Shown one piece after another: positions 27,300 to 36,562 of a DNA stretch of 50,010 nt; position 1 is the first letter of the stretch, and the number at the start of each line of letters is the position of its first letter. Made by a program: the position numbers and the translations under genes. This DNA comes from Geitlerinema sp. BBD 1991-9 (GTDB lineage: Bacteria > Cyanobacteriota > Cyanobacteriia > Cyanobacteriales > Geitlerinemataceae), in assembly GCA_001657325.1 (NCBI GenBank), contig LWRO01000045.1, positions 1 through 50,010 of the forward strand. The letters run 5' to 3'. Below the pieces are notes generated by a model, which saw nothing but the letters and a program-made list of their open reading frames with translations, was not told the DNA's origin and made no database searches.

Positions 27300-29666
27300 A
27301 TGTCAACGCTTCCCGAATCGCCTTTTTCACCAGAAGACATCGCAGGAGAAGGCCTTAAGCCTGGAGAATACGAGGAAATCGTACAGCGGTTAGGACGACA
27401 TCCCAACAAGGCAGAGTTGGGAATGTTTGGCGTCATGTGGTCGGAACACTGCTGTTATAAGAATTCTCGGCCGCTGCTCAAACAGTTTCCAACGACCGGC
27501 GATCGAATTCTCGTCGGACCGGGCGAAAACGCAGGAGTCGTCGATTTCGGTGATGGCTTACAACTGGCCTTTAAAATCGAATCTCACAACCACCCCTCAG
27601 CGGTCGAACCGTTTCAAGGAGCGGCTACGGGTGTCGGTGGGATTCTGCGAGATATCTTTACGATGGGAGCGCGTCCGGTAGCGGTTCTCAACGCCTTGCG
27701 CTTTGGTTCTCTCGACGATCCGAACACGCGCCGTATTTTTACAGGGGTCGTTGAAGGCATCGCACACTACGGCAACTGCTTCGGCGTGCCGACGGTGGGC
27801 GGTGAGGTATATTTCGATCGAGCTTATACCGGAAACCCCCTGGTTAATGCCATGGCCATCGGCATTATGGAAACCGAATCGATCGTTAAATCGGGCGCGT
27901 CGGGGATCGGAAATCCGGTGTTGTACGTCGGTTCGACGACCGGACGCGATGGCATGGGGGGCGCGAGTTTTGCCAGTGCCGAACTGAGTGACGAATCGCT
28001 CGACGATCGACCCGCCGTTCAAGTGGGCGACCCGTTTCTCGAAAAATGCCTCGTCGAAGCTTGTTTGGAAGCCTTTAAAACAGGCGCAGTGGTCGCCGCA
28101 CAAGATATGGGGGCTGCGGGAATTACCTGTTCGACCTCAGAAATGGCAGCCAACGGTGGTGTCGGTATCGATCTCGACCTCGATAAAATTCCCGTTCGCG
28201 AAACCGGGATGGTTCCCTACGAATACCTCCTATCTGAATCTCAAGAACGGATGCTGTTCGTCGCGGCGAAAGGACGGGAAGGAGAACTCGTCGATATTTT
28301 TGAAAAATGGGGACTACACGCGGTCGTTGCGGGAGAAGTGATTGAAGACCCCATCGTTCGCATTCGCTATGGCGGATCGATCGCCGCCGAAATTCCCGCC
28401 ACGGCTTTGGCAGACAACACCCCCATCTACCATCGCGAAATTCTGCCCGAACCGCCAGAATACGCCCAGACCGCTTGGAAATGGAGCGTTGACAGCCTAC
28501 CGAGTTGTAGCGAGTTGGGACTCGATCTGGCAGGCGATCGAAAAACCTGGAACGATATTTTGTTACAACTGCTCGATACACCCTCGATCGCCTCGAAAAA
28601 ATGGGTGTACCGTCAATACGACCACCAGGTTCAGAACAATACGGTTATCGTACCGGGTGGTTCAGATGCTGCAGTGGTGCGGTTGCGCCCCCAGGAACCG
28701 AAAGCCGGCGAAGCCCACGAGTCCCCAACTGACGCTCAAGCCTACAATTGCGGTGTCGCGGCGACCGTAGACTGTAACGCCCGCTACGTCTATCTCGACC
28801 CCTATGAAGGGGCGAAATATGTCGTTGCAGAAGCCGCCCGAAACCTCAGTTGTGTCGGTGCCGAACCCATCGCCGTCACGGATAATCTCAACTTCGGCAG
28901 TCCCGAGAAACCTATTGGATATTGGCAGTTGGCTTCGGCTTGTCAGGGATTGGCGGAAGCTTGCGAAACCTTCGGAACTCCGGTGACGGGGGGGAACGTA
29001 TCGCTTTACAACGAAACCCTCGATGCAGATGGAAACCCGACTTCGATTTACCCGACTCCCGTTGTGGGCATGGTGGGATTAATTGAGGATTTAACGAAGG
29101 TTTGCGGCCAAGGTTGGCGCAACGAAGGCGATGCGATCTATTTATTAGGTATGAGAACGTCGATCGATCGATCGATCGACGCTTCACCCACCCTCGCCGC
29201 TTCGGAATACCTCGCAGTAGTTCACGATACCGTCGCCGGACGGCCGCCTCGCGTCAACGAAGACTTGGAAAAGATCGTTCAAACCGCTTGTCGCCACGGA
29301 ATTCGTCAAAGTTGGGCGAACTCCGCCCACGACTGTTCGGAAGGGGGTTTGGCTGTCGCGTTGGCTGAAGCCTGTATGAGTGGAAATCTCGGGGCGAACA
29401 TCAGTCTCGACATTCCAAGCCAACGGCGTTGGGACGAAGTGCTGTTTGCCGAAGGCGGGGCGCGAATTATCGTATCTGTGTCGTCAGAATACGTCCAAGC
29501 GTGGGAACAGTATCTCTCGGCAACCGTCGGACATCACTGGCAAAAACTCGGAACGGTATCGGGTGCGTCGTTAAAAGTGGTTTCTGGGGAAACGACGATT
29601 CTCGACGTGTCGCTGGCGCAGATGAAAGAACAGTACGACGGATCGATCGAGCGTCGTCTGGCGTAG
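27300..29666 (+). CDS. purL: Phosphoribosylformylglycinamidine synthase subunit PurL
   Basis: PurL is the FGAM synthetase subunit of purine synthesis. With PurS and the glutaminase PurQ it turns FGAR, glutamine and ATP into FGAM. At 788 residues it is the small-type PurL, which requires separate PurS and PurQ; neither is in the window. Seen: the entry [21 protein letters not shown] with its catalytic-type His, the [28 protein letters not shown] motif, [16 protein letters not shown], and C-terminal [15 protein letters not shown]. An in-frame run of tandem GATC (29159-29180) encodes RSID-type residues in a variable loop, inserted without breaking the frame. The ATG at 27300 has no strong ribosome site. 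Confidence 0.97.
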   Translation: MSTLPESPFSPEDIAGEGLKPGEYEEIVQRLGRHPNKAELGMFGVMWSEHCCYKNSRPLLKQFPTTGDRILVGPGENAGVVDFGDGLQLAFKIESHNHPSAVEPFQGAATGVGGILRDIFTMGARPVAVLNALRFGSLDDPNTRRIFTGVVEGIAHYGNCFGVPTVGGEVYFDRAYTGNPLVNAMAIGIMETESIVKSGASGIGNPVLYVGSTTGRDGMGGASFASAELSDESLDDRPAVQVGDPFLEKCLVEACLEAFKTGAVVAAQDMGAAGITCSTSEMAANGGVGIDLDLDKIPVRETGMVPYEYLLSESQERMLFVAAKGREGELVDIFEKWGLHAVVAGEVIEDPIVRIRYGGSIAAEIPATALADNTPIYHREILPEPPEYAQTAWKWSVDSLPSCSELGLDLAGDRKTWNDILLQLLDTPSIASKKWVYRQYDHQVQNNTVIVPGGSDAAVVRLRPQEPKAGEAHESPTDAQAYNCGVAATVDCNARYVYLDPYEGAKYVVAEAARNLSCVGAEPIAVTDNLNFGSPEKPIGYWQLASACQGLAEACETFGTPVTGGNVSLYNETLDADGNPTSIYPTPVVGMVGLIEDLTKVCGQGWRNEGDAIYLLGMRTSIDRSIDASPTLAASEYLAVVHDTVAGRPPRVNEDLEKIVQTACRHGIRQSWANSAHDCSEGGLAVALAEACMSGNLGANISLDIPSQRRWDEVLFAEGGARIIVSVSSEYVQAWEQYLSATVGHHWQKLGTVSGASLKVVSGETTILDVSLAQMKEQYDGSIERRLA

Positions 29667-29700
29667 TTTCGATCGTGTCGTGTCGATCGTATTTTAGTTT

Positions 29701-29719
29701 GGGCGAGGCAGCCTCGCCC
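29701..29719. terminator. GC-rich hairpin between convergent purL and Uma2 genes
   Basis: GGGCGAGG (29701-29708) pairs with CCTCGCCC (29712-29719), loop CAG, preceded by TTTTAGTTT. It suits termination from both sides. The same GGGCGAGGC-type palindrome occurs widely as a cyanobacterial repeat. Confidence 0.65.
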
Positions 29720-29745
29720 ACGACAGTGACAGTCAGTCTGAAAAT

Positions 29746-30432
29746 TCATTCAGATTCCGGCAAGTCTCCAAATCGTTCTCGATATTGTTGCAGCAATTCT
29801 TCCATTTCTGAAGATCGTCGTTCGGCCTCAGTTGCTCGCTGTTCGGCTTCGTTCAACTGTCGGTTAATCTCATTAAACGAATAAAACAACGTTCCGTCGG
29901 GGCGATAAATTTGCAGGGTCTCTTCCGAACGCTCAAAGCGAATTCTCAATCGTGGACTGACCCAACCCGCCTCGATCGACTCAATGCTGTCCAAGCCGTC
30001 ATCCGTTTGCTGCCATCCCTCCAAATCGTTGCGATCGGGATCGTAGAGATAATATTCTTCCACCCCGTATCGATCGTAAAACAACAGCTTTTTCGACATT
30101 TCCATCTTGGAATTGCCAGGGGAAAGAATTTCAAACACCATTTGCGGAGCAATACCCGCCTCGTCCCATTGTCGGTAAGACCCGCGATCGTCTTTCGGAC
30201 GACCGAACACGACAAAGACATCCGGTGCAGTGACGATATCGGGGCGACCTTCCACGGGATACCAAAACAAATTGCCGGCCACGAAAACGAGGGGATCGTC
30301 GGCAAAAAGCCTATCGAGATTTTGTTGAATCGCAACCCGCCAACGATATTGTTTCGTGTTATCTGCCATCGGTTTCCCGTCACGTTCCGGGTAAACAATT
30401 TCGGATTGAGCGATCGACTTATTGGTCACCAT
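29746..30432 (-). CDS. Uma2 family endonuclease-like protein
   Basis: A 228-residue member of the Uma2 (DUF820) family, which is hugely expanded in cyanobacteria and has a PD-(D/E)XK nuclease fold. Seen: the ADDPLVFVAGNLFWYPVEGRPDIVTAPDVFVVFG core with the active-site-type PDV, then PQMVFEILSPGNSKMEMSKKLLFYDRYGVEEYYLYDP. The last 45 residues form a charged coiled coil (EINRQLNEAEQRATEAERRSSEMEELL). Biological role is not known for the family; copies are often near mobile or unstable regions. The ATG at 30432 is preferred. It converges on purL. Confidence 0.88.
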   Translation of the reverse strand: MVTNKSIAQSEIVYPERDGKPMADNTKQYRWRVAIQQNLDRLFADDPLVFVAGNLFWYPVEGRPDIVTAPDVFVVFGRPKDDRGSYRQWDEAGIAPQMVFEILSPGNSKMEMSKKLLFYDRYGVEEYYLYDPDRNDLEGWQQTDDGLDSIESIEAGWVSPRLRIRFERSEETLQIYRPDGTLFYSFNEINRQLNEAEQRATEAERRSSEMEELLQQYRERFGDLPESE

Positions 30433-30491
30433 GGCTCGATCGAACCTCCCTTATCCTTTGAGTTCCCGTCAATCCTTATCGATATCTTAAC

Positions 30492-30869
30492 TCACAGCAA
30501 CCGCTTCAATTCCTCGAGCAACTGTTGCTGTTCCTCCCGAAGTTCCTGCAAGCGCTCTAAAACTTCTGTTTTTCGCTTTTCCTTATCTCCTTGTAATAAC
30601 TCCGTCGTTAAATCTTTCCCACCACGCCACACCCAATCGACCAATCGAACGGGAGATCGCAGTACGACTAACCAAACGTCCACTACAAGCTGGCCCAAGG
30701 CTTGCAGTAAACTCACAAACAACACCAAGATGACAAACACCACCATTGCTGTCAGCACTGGATGCTCGATCGCTCGAGCGACGAGAGGATGTTGTGTCGT
30801 CCAAGCGTTCCATCCAGTGAGTAGCTTTCCTTCTAGGCTCTCGAGAACTTTCTGAGAAATACCATCCAC
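30492..30869 (-). CDS. Small membrane protein with C-terminal coiled coil
   Basis: A 125-residue protein I do not recognise. One strong membrane segment is seen at about 38-66 (VLTAMVVFVILVLFVSLLQALGQLVVDVW), and a second weaker one may follow. The C-terminal 40 residues are a charged coiled coil (RKTEVLERLQELREEQQQLLEELKRLL), so the protein is likely anchored with its coil in the cytoplasm. It starts with GTG at 30869. It sits between the phoX and Uma2 genes on the same strand, with AATCGT-type short repeats upstream (30901-30925). Composition and codon use look native. Confidence 0.65.
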   Translation of the reverse strand: MDGISQKVLESLEGKLLTGWNAWTTQHPLVARAIEHPVLTAMVVFVILVLFVSLLQALGQLVVDVWLVVLRSPVRLVDWVWRGGKDLTTELLQGDKEKRKTEVLERLQELREEQQQLLEELKRLL

Positions 30870-30900
30870 GATATTCCATCGTAAACTGTCTTCTTCCTCA

Positions 30901-30925
30901 ATCGTAAATCGTCAATCGTCAATTG
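30901..30925. repeat. Short tandem AATCGT(A/C) repeats
   Basis: ATCGTAAATCGTCAATCGTC followed by AATTG: imperfect 7-base tandem units of the STRR type known in cyanobacteria. A related copy in the opposite orientation lies at 41241-41260 (TTTACGATTGACAATTG). Confidence 0.5.
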
Positions 30926-30936
30926 CCTGAATTGTT

Positions 30937-33144
30937 TTAAGTTAATTTTTCGCCGTCTTCTCGATAAATAGCGACAACCGCAGGTTTCGGCGGATCGTTG
31001 GCTTGTTTTCCCGGCCAGTTCGACCCGATGGGAACCTGTCGCGTTTGTACGAATTCCTCGCCATCCGTCGTTTTTATGGCAAACTTCCGCGTTTGAGATT
31101 CCCCGTTTTGTCGAGTTCCGTGTGTCTCCCCAGGATGTTGTATGGCTAAAAAGAGTGTTGTTTCGTCAGTGTTGAAAAACGGCCCGGTCGTCTCGCACTC
31201 CATCGGTCCGATGCCGAATAAAAACGCCTGTCCGACAGCATTACCCGAGGTGGGAACGTACCAAATTGAGTTATTCCCGTAAACGCCCAACACTTTAGAC
31301 GAATCCAACGGTTTGCCCGTCTCGTCAATCCGACTGGCCACTTCACGGTTGTGCTTGCTGGTGGACATATCCGTGACCATCCAAATATTGCCACTTCGAT
31401 CGACCAGTAAATTATCGGGATTGGCAAACCCCAAGCCTCCGTCAGCGGGTTCGCCCCCCATCGCGACCATCTCCCAGCGAAACGTCATTGCGGCCGGATC
31501 GTTATCGTCTTCCTCCAAGCGCATAATCCAACCGGGTTCGTAAGCTCCTTCACCCGTCGGATTTTTAAACACGCCCGCGTCGGGGCCGCCGTCGTCCCCT
31601 GGAGAACCGGAGGTAAAACTAATATAGAGCGATCCGTCAGGTGCAATTTCCGTGTCTTCCGGGCGGGCGGTACTGGTGACTCCTACAGCGTTGGCAGCGA
31701 AGTGAGCATCGATGAGAATCGCGCCTTGTTTCTCGAGGGGATTCCCAGAGTAAATATCGCCGAGGGTTTTATACCGACTTTTGAACGCCTCGATTTGTGC
31801 GTCGTTTTCGGCGGTGAAATAGTCGCCTTCGGAACTCGGGTGTAAGACCATGCGATTGCCGATGAGTTGACTGGGTGAATCGGGATTGACGGGAGTGTCC
31901 GGTTTTAGGGCGATCCAAGTTCCCGTTCCGTCGGGGTTAAATTTCGCCCCGTACAGCATCCCGTCTTGGAGAAGTTGCGAGTTTGCTTTGTCGGTGGGTG
32001 TGGTAACAGAATCGCGACTGACGAACTTGTAAATGTGTCCGCCTCGTCGATCGCATCCCGAGTAAAATGCTAACGGTTTTCCGGCTTCCGCCCGAACGCC
32101 GACCGCTTCGTGTCGGTAACGTCCCAACCCAGTATGTTTCGTGCCGTAGTCGTTGGGATTGGCGGGGTCGATTTCGACAATCCAACCGTACTTATTACTT
32201 GCGAGTCCGAAGACGTTTCCTTCACCGTATAGTTTGTCTTCGGTAATGTAGAACGGCAATTGTGACGGATCGACTGAGGAACCGTCGAGATTGACAGCTT
32301 CGGGAACTTGTGCGTGAAAGTTTTCTTCAGCACTGAGGACGGTTCCCCAAGGGGTCGTTCCTCCCGCACAGTTGGCAAACGTACCGATAATTCGATCTCC
32401 TAAGTTATCGTCATATCCTTGTTTTTTGGCTTTTCGGAAAATGACGGTCGCCGCACCGGTACTCTTGAGATAACGACCGTCTTCTAAACCTGAGATTCCG
32501 GTCACTCGTCGATCGACGGCTTCGTTTTTCCGCACCCACTGACCCGAGACATCACGCCGCAGAGAGACGACCCCCAAGCCTCGATCGATCAGCGCTTCTT
32601 CGCAAATTTGACGAATTTTTGCTTTTAACGGGTTGTTGTCGGGAAGCGCAAAAGCGTTGACGGGTTTCCCTTTTGTCGCCTCGATCGTCTCTGCAAATGG
32701 TAATGTTTTGCCGAGGACGACTGGATAGGTTTGCATCCAAGTCGGGGCGCTAATATATTCAAAACTAACCGTTAAATAGCCATCGTTGGCACGGGTCTCG
32801 ACAAAGCTAACATAGTCGTTGTTATAGCCAAAACGAGAGTCTCCTAACGAGTCACCCCACGCGGCAATAACTTGATAGCGATAGCCATCGGGAAGGACGA
32901 GATCGTCGATAACATCGTAAGTTCCGTAAACTTCCAGTTGCTTGCTTTTAGAGAGTCCGTCATTGCCCAGTGGGATCGGGCTTTTTATCGGGGAAAACTG
33001 AGCGATAGATGCTGTTCTTTCTGAGGTTATCGAGTTGAGGATCGATCCCGTATTGTCAGATTGACACGATTGTAGCGAGCTGATGGCGACGGTTCCAGCC
33101 GTCCCACCGAGGAGAAATAGAAAGTTGCGACGTTTGACTTTCAT
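30937..33144 (-). CDS. phoX: PhoX family alkaline phosphatase
   Basis: PhoX is a calcium- and iron-dependent phosphatase that releases phosphate from organic esters outside the cytoplasmic membrane. The 735-residue product begins with a Tat-type signal (KRRNFLFLLGGTAGTVAISSL), and C27 in LQSC just after it could be a lipid anchor site, although the lipobox is imperfect. The family core is seen: DDLVLPDGYRYQVIAAWGD, NDYVSFVE, TFANCAGGTTPWGTVLSAEENFH with the cofactor-binding Cys and Glu region, GRYRHEAVG, ARPEDTEIAPDGSLYISFT, and LGFANPDNLLVDRSGNIWMVTD. The length is that of full PhoX. A possible Pho box lies upstream at 33267-33296. The ATG at 33144 is clear. Confidence 0.93.
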   Translation of the reverse strand: MKVKRRNFLFLLGGTAGTVAISSLQSCQSDNTGSILNSITSERTASIAQFSPIKSPIPLGNDGLSKSKQLEVYGTYDVIDDLVLPDGYRYQVIAAWGDSLGDSRFGYNNDYVSFVETRANDGYLTVSFEYISAPTWMQTYPVVLGKTLPFAETIEATKGKPVNAFALPDNNPLKAKIRQICEEALIDRGLGVVSLRRDVSGQWVRKNEAVDRRVTGISGLEDGRYLKSTGAATVIFRKAKKQGYDDNLGDRIIGTFANCAGGTTPWGTVLSAEENFHAQVPEAVNLDGSSVDPSQLPFYITEDKLYGEGNVFGLASNKYGWIVEIDPANPNDYGTKHTGLGRYRHEAVGVRAEAGKPLAFYSGCDRRGGHIYKFVSRDSVTTPTDKANSQLLQDGMLYGAKFNPDGTGTWIALKPDTPVNPDSPSQLIGNRMVLHPSSEGDYFTAENDAQIEAFKSRYKTLGDIYSGNPLEKQGAILIDAHFAANAVGVTSTARPEDTEIAPDGSLYISFTSGSPGDDGGPDAGVFKNPTGEGAYEPGWIMRLEEDDNDPAAMTFRWEMVAMGGEPADGGLGFANPDNLLVDRSGNIWMVTDMSTSKHNREVASRIDETGKPLDSSKVLGVYGNNSIWYVPTSGNAVGQAFLFGIGPMECETTGPFFNTDETTLFLAIQHPGETHGTRQNGESQTRKFAIKTTDGEEFVQTRQVPIGSNWPGKQANDPPKPAVVAIYREDGEKLT

Positions 33145-33266
33145 GGAAACTAAGGGGTTCAGTGGAGCGACGTTTGACTTGTATTTTAAAAGATTCGGTG
33201 TCCTGCGGCAATTCGGGTTAAAGTTGAACTTTTTAAGATAGGGATTGGGACGCTTTATAAACGATT

Positions 33267-33296
33267 CTTAACCTAATGTTTAGGTTGAATTAATCT
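33267..33296 (+). promoter_or_regulatory. Possible Pho box upstream of phoX
   Basis: Three 8-base units at 11-base spacing: CTTAACCT (33267-33274, exact consensus), GTTTAGGT (33278-33285, 4/8) and ATTAATCT (33289-33296, 6/8). Cyanobacterial PhoB-type regulators bind such tandem units. The direction is opposite to phoX, which starts 123 bases away. The same region also reads as a palindrome, TTAACCTAA-TGT-TTAGGTTGA. Confidence 0.4.
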
Positions 33297-33390
33297 TGTT
33301 CGATCGACAATATTGATTCGCTGATTCAAGGATTCCAAAAAGAATCTCTAAGGTAAGTTGTAATGAGCTGTATCTCACTTTTGTAGAAAG

Positions 33391-33445
33391 ACCCCTCCGC
33401 CTTCGGCACCTCCCCTTAGCCAGGGGAGGATGGGTGGGGTTTCGA
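33391..33445. repeat. CCTCCGCCTTCGG...CCTCCCC palindromic repeat
   Basis: CCTCCCC (33409-33415) pairs with GGGGAGG (33423-33429) around TTAGCCA, preceded by CCTCCGCCTTCGGCA and followed by GGGTGGGGTTT. This is a widely distributed interspersed palindrome. Confidence 0.6.
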
Positions 33446-33490
33446 TCGCAAAAATGAAATGCACCCTCGTAATGCTTATATATTGCAATA

Positions 33491-33702
33491 CGAATTAGAT
33501 ATCTTAATCTTTTTTTATTATTTTATTTGATAAATTAAAGTAGTGGTAGGGTGTGTGACGCGGACGAAAAATGGGTTGAAAATTCAGTTCATGAGATTTT
33601 CGCGTCACGCACCAAGCACTTTTTGTACCACTGTTCTAGGGAAACGCTGTATAAATTATATACTTTAATCTTTTGTCTATTATTTTATTTGATAAATTAA
33701 AG
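33491..33702. repeat. 48-bp imperfect direct repeats flanking a foldback element
   Basis: Two near-identical AT-rich copies, 33493-33540 and 33654-33702, both ending ATTTGATAAATTAAAG. Between them is a foldback unit with arms GGTGTGTGACGCG (33550-33562) and CGCGTCACGCACC (33601-33613), 12 of 13 positions pairing. The second direct-repeat copy contains the last eight codons and the stop of the GT-C-like gene. This is dispersed repeat copy 2; copy 1 lies at 4790-4867. Confidence 0.65.
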
Positions 33703-35338
33703 CCGTTTGTGTTTCTCTCACGAGATCGACTTCTCTCGTTATTTTAACATTTTCTAATCGTGTAAACTGCGGCCAAAACGATGTAGAACACCATCGGTAA
33801 TGTTGACAAGGAACTGAGTTGAACGAAGTTAAGTTGCCATTAACTTGATAGTGGCCATGAATACCCATAATATATTTCGGATGAATGACGTAACGACCTC
33901 GATCGCAATCACTTGTTACCATTATTTCTTTTTTTAAAACATATTGGCTTAAGTAACGGTATTGATTAATGTCTTGACGATTTCTCGCAATTCTAGGATC
34001 GCAAATCGTTGCGTTATCTGGAATTTTTTTTAGAATTTCGATCGTATCACGAGTTGTCATCAATCGTTGCGATCCATATTGAGCCTTGAGATACTTGACA
34101 TCGTGATAAAGATTTAGACCGATCGATACAAAGATGCTTCCAACAAGAATGGCGGCAAAAACTTTTTCGATCGCAGTATTGTTAAGATATGCGAGTCCGA
34201 CAACGATCGATAAAATTGGCATCGTTAAAATTAAAACTTTGTAGTAAAAGATAAGCGACGATCGATCGAAGCTCGATGCAGCATAAAAATACACGCCCCA
34301 CAATAACCATAAAATTCCCCACAGGACTCGATCGCCTCGAAACTTCCACAAACTGAGGATCGAACCTAGAGATAAAGCAATAAAGCTAATCGAAAAAAAT
34401 AGTGCAAGCGGTTCGGGAAAGTAAAGTTGATGACCTAAATCAAAGTAAGTCCAAAAAATTTTAGAGAAGCGAGTGAAAATATTGCCTACTCCTGTGGTCG
34501 ATCTCGATTCTAAAATTAAACGAATAATTGCTCTACTATTCGCAAAATTTCTCGAAAATTCACCTTTCCAATATGGAAATAGAACGATTACACTTGAAGC
34601 AATTGAAACGAGCGGTAAACCCATCTGTTTAAATCGCCTATATCTAAACTGTCGCCACACAAACACGAGACTCAGCAGAATAAAAACAGCAGGAATGACA
34701 AATAAATTGGAAGAGTGCAAGCTGACGAGAATTGATAGAATAACACCACACAACGCCCAGGATAAAATCTGCACATTCAACGAACAAGTGTTCTGAAATT
34801 GAAACCGCAGCAGCAACAAAAAGATCGTCAAAAAAAAGGGTGTCGAACTGGGATTCCATTGAAAAGTACTGATAAAAATAACACCAAATAGCAGACTGTA
34901 CCAAAGTCCTGCCAATCCTGACAATAAAAGTCTGCGATCCTGTTCGATATTATCGAGCAGTTGATACGTCAAATACGACAGTAAAGGAACTGATAAAACG
35001 GCAAAAATTGCATTGGGTAAAACCTGAAATATGGGATCGGCACCGAAAAGCGAAAAGGGAAACACGAGATAATAATATAGTGGTGGTAAACTGTAGTTCC
35101 CGACGGACGACGCGGGACCCAAAATAGGAAACTCACCTTCCCACATTTTCATCACGACGAAAGCATCACGAATTTGATCGGGATCGGGGCCGATGTCAAA
35201 CGTAATATATTGAAATGCACTAATGAAGCAGGTGAAGACGCTAATACAAACGGCTAAAACGATCGAGCTGTAAGCGATCGTAAAATATAAGTTATGATGT
35301 CGTTTTGCTTGCGAGACTTTAAAAACTTGATTCTTCAT
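33680..35338 (-). CDS. GT-C-like polytopic membrane protein
   Basis: A 552-residue integral membrane protein with about ten to eleven hydrophobic helices. The first periplasmic loop carries FDIGPDPDQIRDAFVVMKMWEGEFPILGP followed by SLPPLYYYLVFPFSLFG. This acidic-loop-then-PPLYYY pattern is typical of GT39/ArnT-type GT-C transferases, which use polyprenyl-phosphate sugars. The sugar and acceptor are unknown, and I cannot exclude a non-catalytic relative. I start it at the ATG at 35338; the SGNH-like gene upstream overlaps this start by 20 bases, which suggests translational coupling. It is the last gene of the long minus-strand cluster. AT content is higher here than in the housekeeping genes. 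Confidence 0.7.
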   Translation of the reverse strand: MKNQVFKVSQAKRHHNLYFTIAYSSIVLAVCISVFTCFISAFQYITFDIGPDPDQIRDAFVVMKMWEGEFPILGPASSVGNYSLPPLYYYLVFPFSLFGADPIFQVLPNAIFAVLSVPLLSYLTYQLLDNIEQDRRLLLSGLAGLWYSLLFGVIFISTFQWNPSSTPFFLTIFLLLLRFQFQNTCSLNVQILSWALCGVILSILVSLHSSNLFVIPAVFILLSLVFVWRQFRYRRFKQMGLPLVSIASSVIVLFPYWKGEFSRNFANSRAIIRLILESRSTTGVGNIFTRFSKIFWTYFDLGHQLYFPEPLALFFSISFIALSLGSILSLWKFRGDRVLWGILWLLWGVYFYAASSFDRSSLIFYYKVLILTMPILSIVVGLAYLNNTAIEKVFAAILVGSIFVSIGLNLYHDVKYLKAQYGSQRLMTTRDTIEILKKIPDNATICDPRIARNRQDINQYRYLSQYVLKKEIMVTSDCDRGRYVIHPKYIMGIHGHYQVNGNLTSFNSVPCQHYRWCSTSFWPQFTRLENVKITREVDLVRETQTALIYQIK

Positions 35339-36539
35339 CAATTTTCTCTTTAACATCGAGAATAAACTGTACCTCAGAGGCTCGATCGATTGCCCAATTT
35401 TCGCGATCTCGTCGAATTCGATCGAGATGTGTTTCGATCGTTTCAGGGGTCACCCATATTCCAAAATCTTCTGGAATCCGTTCGATATCGAATGTAAATA
35501 AACGATTCAAGACTAAATTTCCTACTTTTTCTTGATAGTGCGATTCGTCAATATAATATTGCATTTTGTCAGAAAAAGCTTCTGTTGTGATGCTGTTATA
35601 TCCTGAAAAATCCCATAAGGGTAAAATCTCGATAATCTCTCGCTTCATTTGTTCGTAAGCTTCCCAATGACCCGCTGCACGAATTGCTTCGTATCGCATA
35701 GCATGAGAGGGTGAAATAAATGCTTTTAATTGAATGTCTCGTTCTCGACAAATTTTGACGATTTTACGAATTTCTTCTAAACCTTCGGCTGACAACTCGT
35801 AAGGCTTAGAAAACGATTGAAAATAAACTTTAAGACTCGTTTGAAAACGGTAGTTAGTCGCTGAAGGATCTCGATCGATCGGTCGTAAGTTAAGCTGACC
35901 TTGAGAAGAATAGGTGAGATAATCGGGATAGCGTTGACTCCAACGAAGTGTTTTCAAGCTGGCGGTTAACGCATCGATCGAAAACGTCGTATTTATGGCA
36001 TCCTGTAATGTTAAACCAGTACCGTTCAGGCGATGTTCCGAAAAACTAGGATTCTTCGGATTTTGAACGTTAAACATGAATTCGTCTAATCCCAAAACAA
36101 CTATTTTAATGTCAGAGTTACTTTTTGAAACGTGTTCTAAATAACGCCGAAGTTCATAGGGATTGGCTGCACCTAATGCCAAATTGTATGCAGGTTGTTT
36201 GTCTGACAATACAGGATGGTTGGGATCGAGTCCGTAATCAGTCCGTGACGATCCTAAAAACACTGTTTTAGGTGAAGTTCGCGAGACTTCCACAGCTTTA
36301 AACGTTCGCATATTACTGAGTTTTGCAGATTTTGTTTGGTTGAAGCCTGAAAAACTCGGTAGATCGAAAAGATCGTAAGGGTTAATTAAAACGTTGAAGC
36401 CAGCAACCGATAAAACGGGTAAAACTGCGGTTAAAAGAAACCAGCGATTAAAGCGAAGATAAGACGATTCATCTGAGACTTTAGGAGATTGCGGAATCTC
36501 GGTTGTGGACAGCGAACGTTTTTGATTTAAGCGAAGCAT
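35319..36539 (-). CDS. SGNH-like membrane-anchored protein, MBOAT partner 1
   Basis: A 406-residue protein with one N-terminal membrane anchor (about 32-52, WFLLTAVLPVLSVAGFNVLI). The remainder is probably extracytoplasmic. It has an SGNH-hydrolase-like layout: a block-I-type nucleophile motif FLGSSRTDYG (S97/S98), a NLALGAANPYELRRY block, and a C-terminal DESH pair (D331, H334). This matches the AlgJ/AlgX/DltD-type partners that work with MBOAT proteins in O-acylation of exported glycans. The MBOAT gene lies 23 bases upstream, which supports a pair. The actual acceptor is unknown. The ATG at 36539 is clear, and the 3' end overlaps the next gene. Confidence 0.75.
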   Translation of the reverse strand: MLRLNQKRSLSTTEIPQSPKVSDESSYLRFNRWFLLTAVLPVLSVAGFNVLINPYDLFDLPSFSGFNQTKSAKLSNMRTFKAVEVSRTSPKTVFLGSSRTDYGLDPNHPVLSDKQPAYNLALGAANPYELRRYLEHVSKSNSDIKIVVLGLDEFMFNVQNPKNPSFSEHRLNGTGLTLQDAINTTFSIDALTASLKTLRWSQRYPDYLTYSSQGQLNLRPIDRDPSATNYRFQTSLKVYFQSFSKPYELSAEGLEEIRKIVKICRERDIQLKAFISPSHAMRYEAIRAAGHWEAYEQMKREIIEILPLWDFSGYNSITTEAFSDKMQYYIDESHYQEKVGNLVLNRLFTFDIERIPEDFGIWVTPETIETHLDRIRRDRENWAIDRASEVQFILDVKEKIDEESSF

Positions 36540-36562
36540 GGCGATCGATAAATTTAAGATGG

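Larger units (their letters stand above)
33145..33679. other. Repeat-rich stretch upstream of phoX
   Basis: No protein gene. From left to right it holds a possible Pho box, a palindromic CCTCCCC repeat, the first copy of a 48-base direct repeat, and a foldback element; the second copy of the direct repeat covers the end of the GT-C-like gene. All are listed separately. Confidence 0.6.

Noticed and set aside
33217-33240. A second Pho box nearer to phoX (minus strand CTTAAAAA...CTTTAACC)
   Set aside because: The units do not keep the 11-base period and match poorly.
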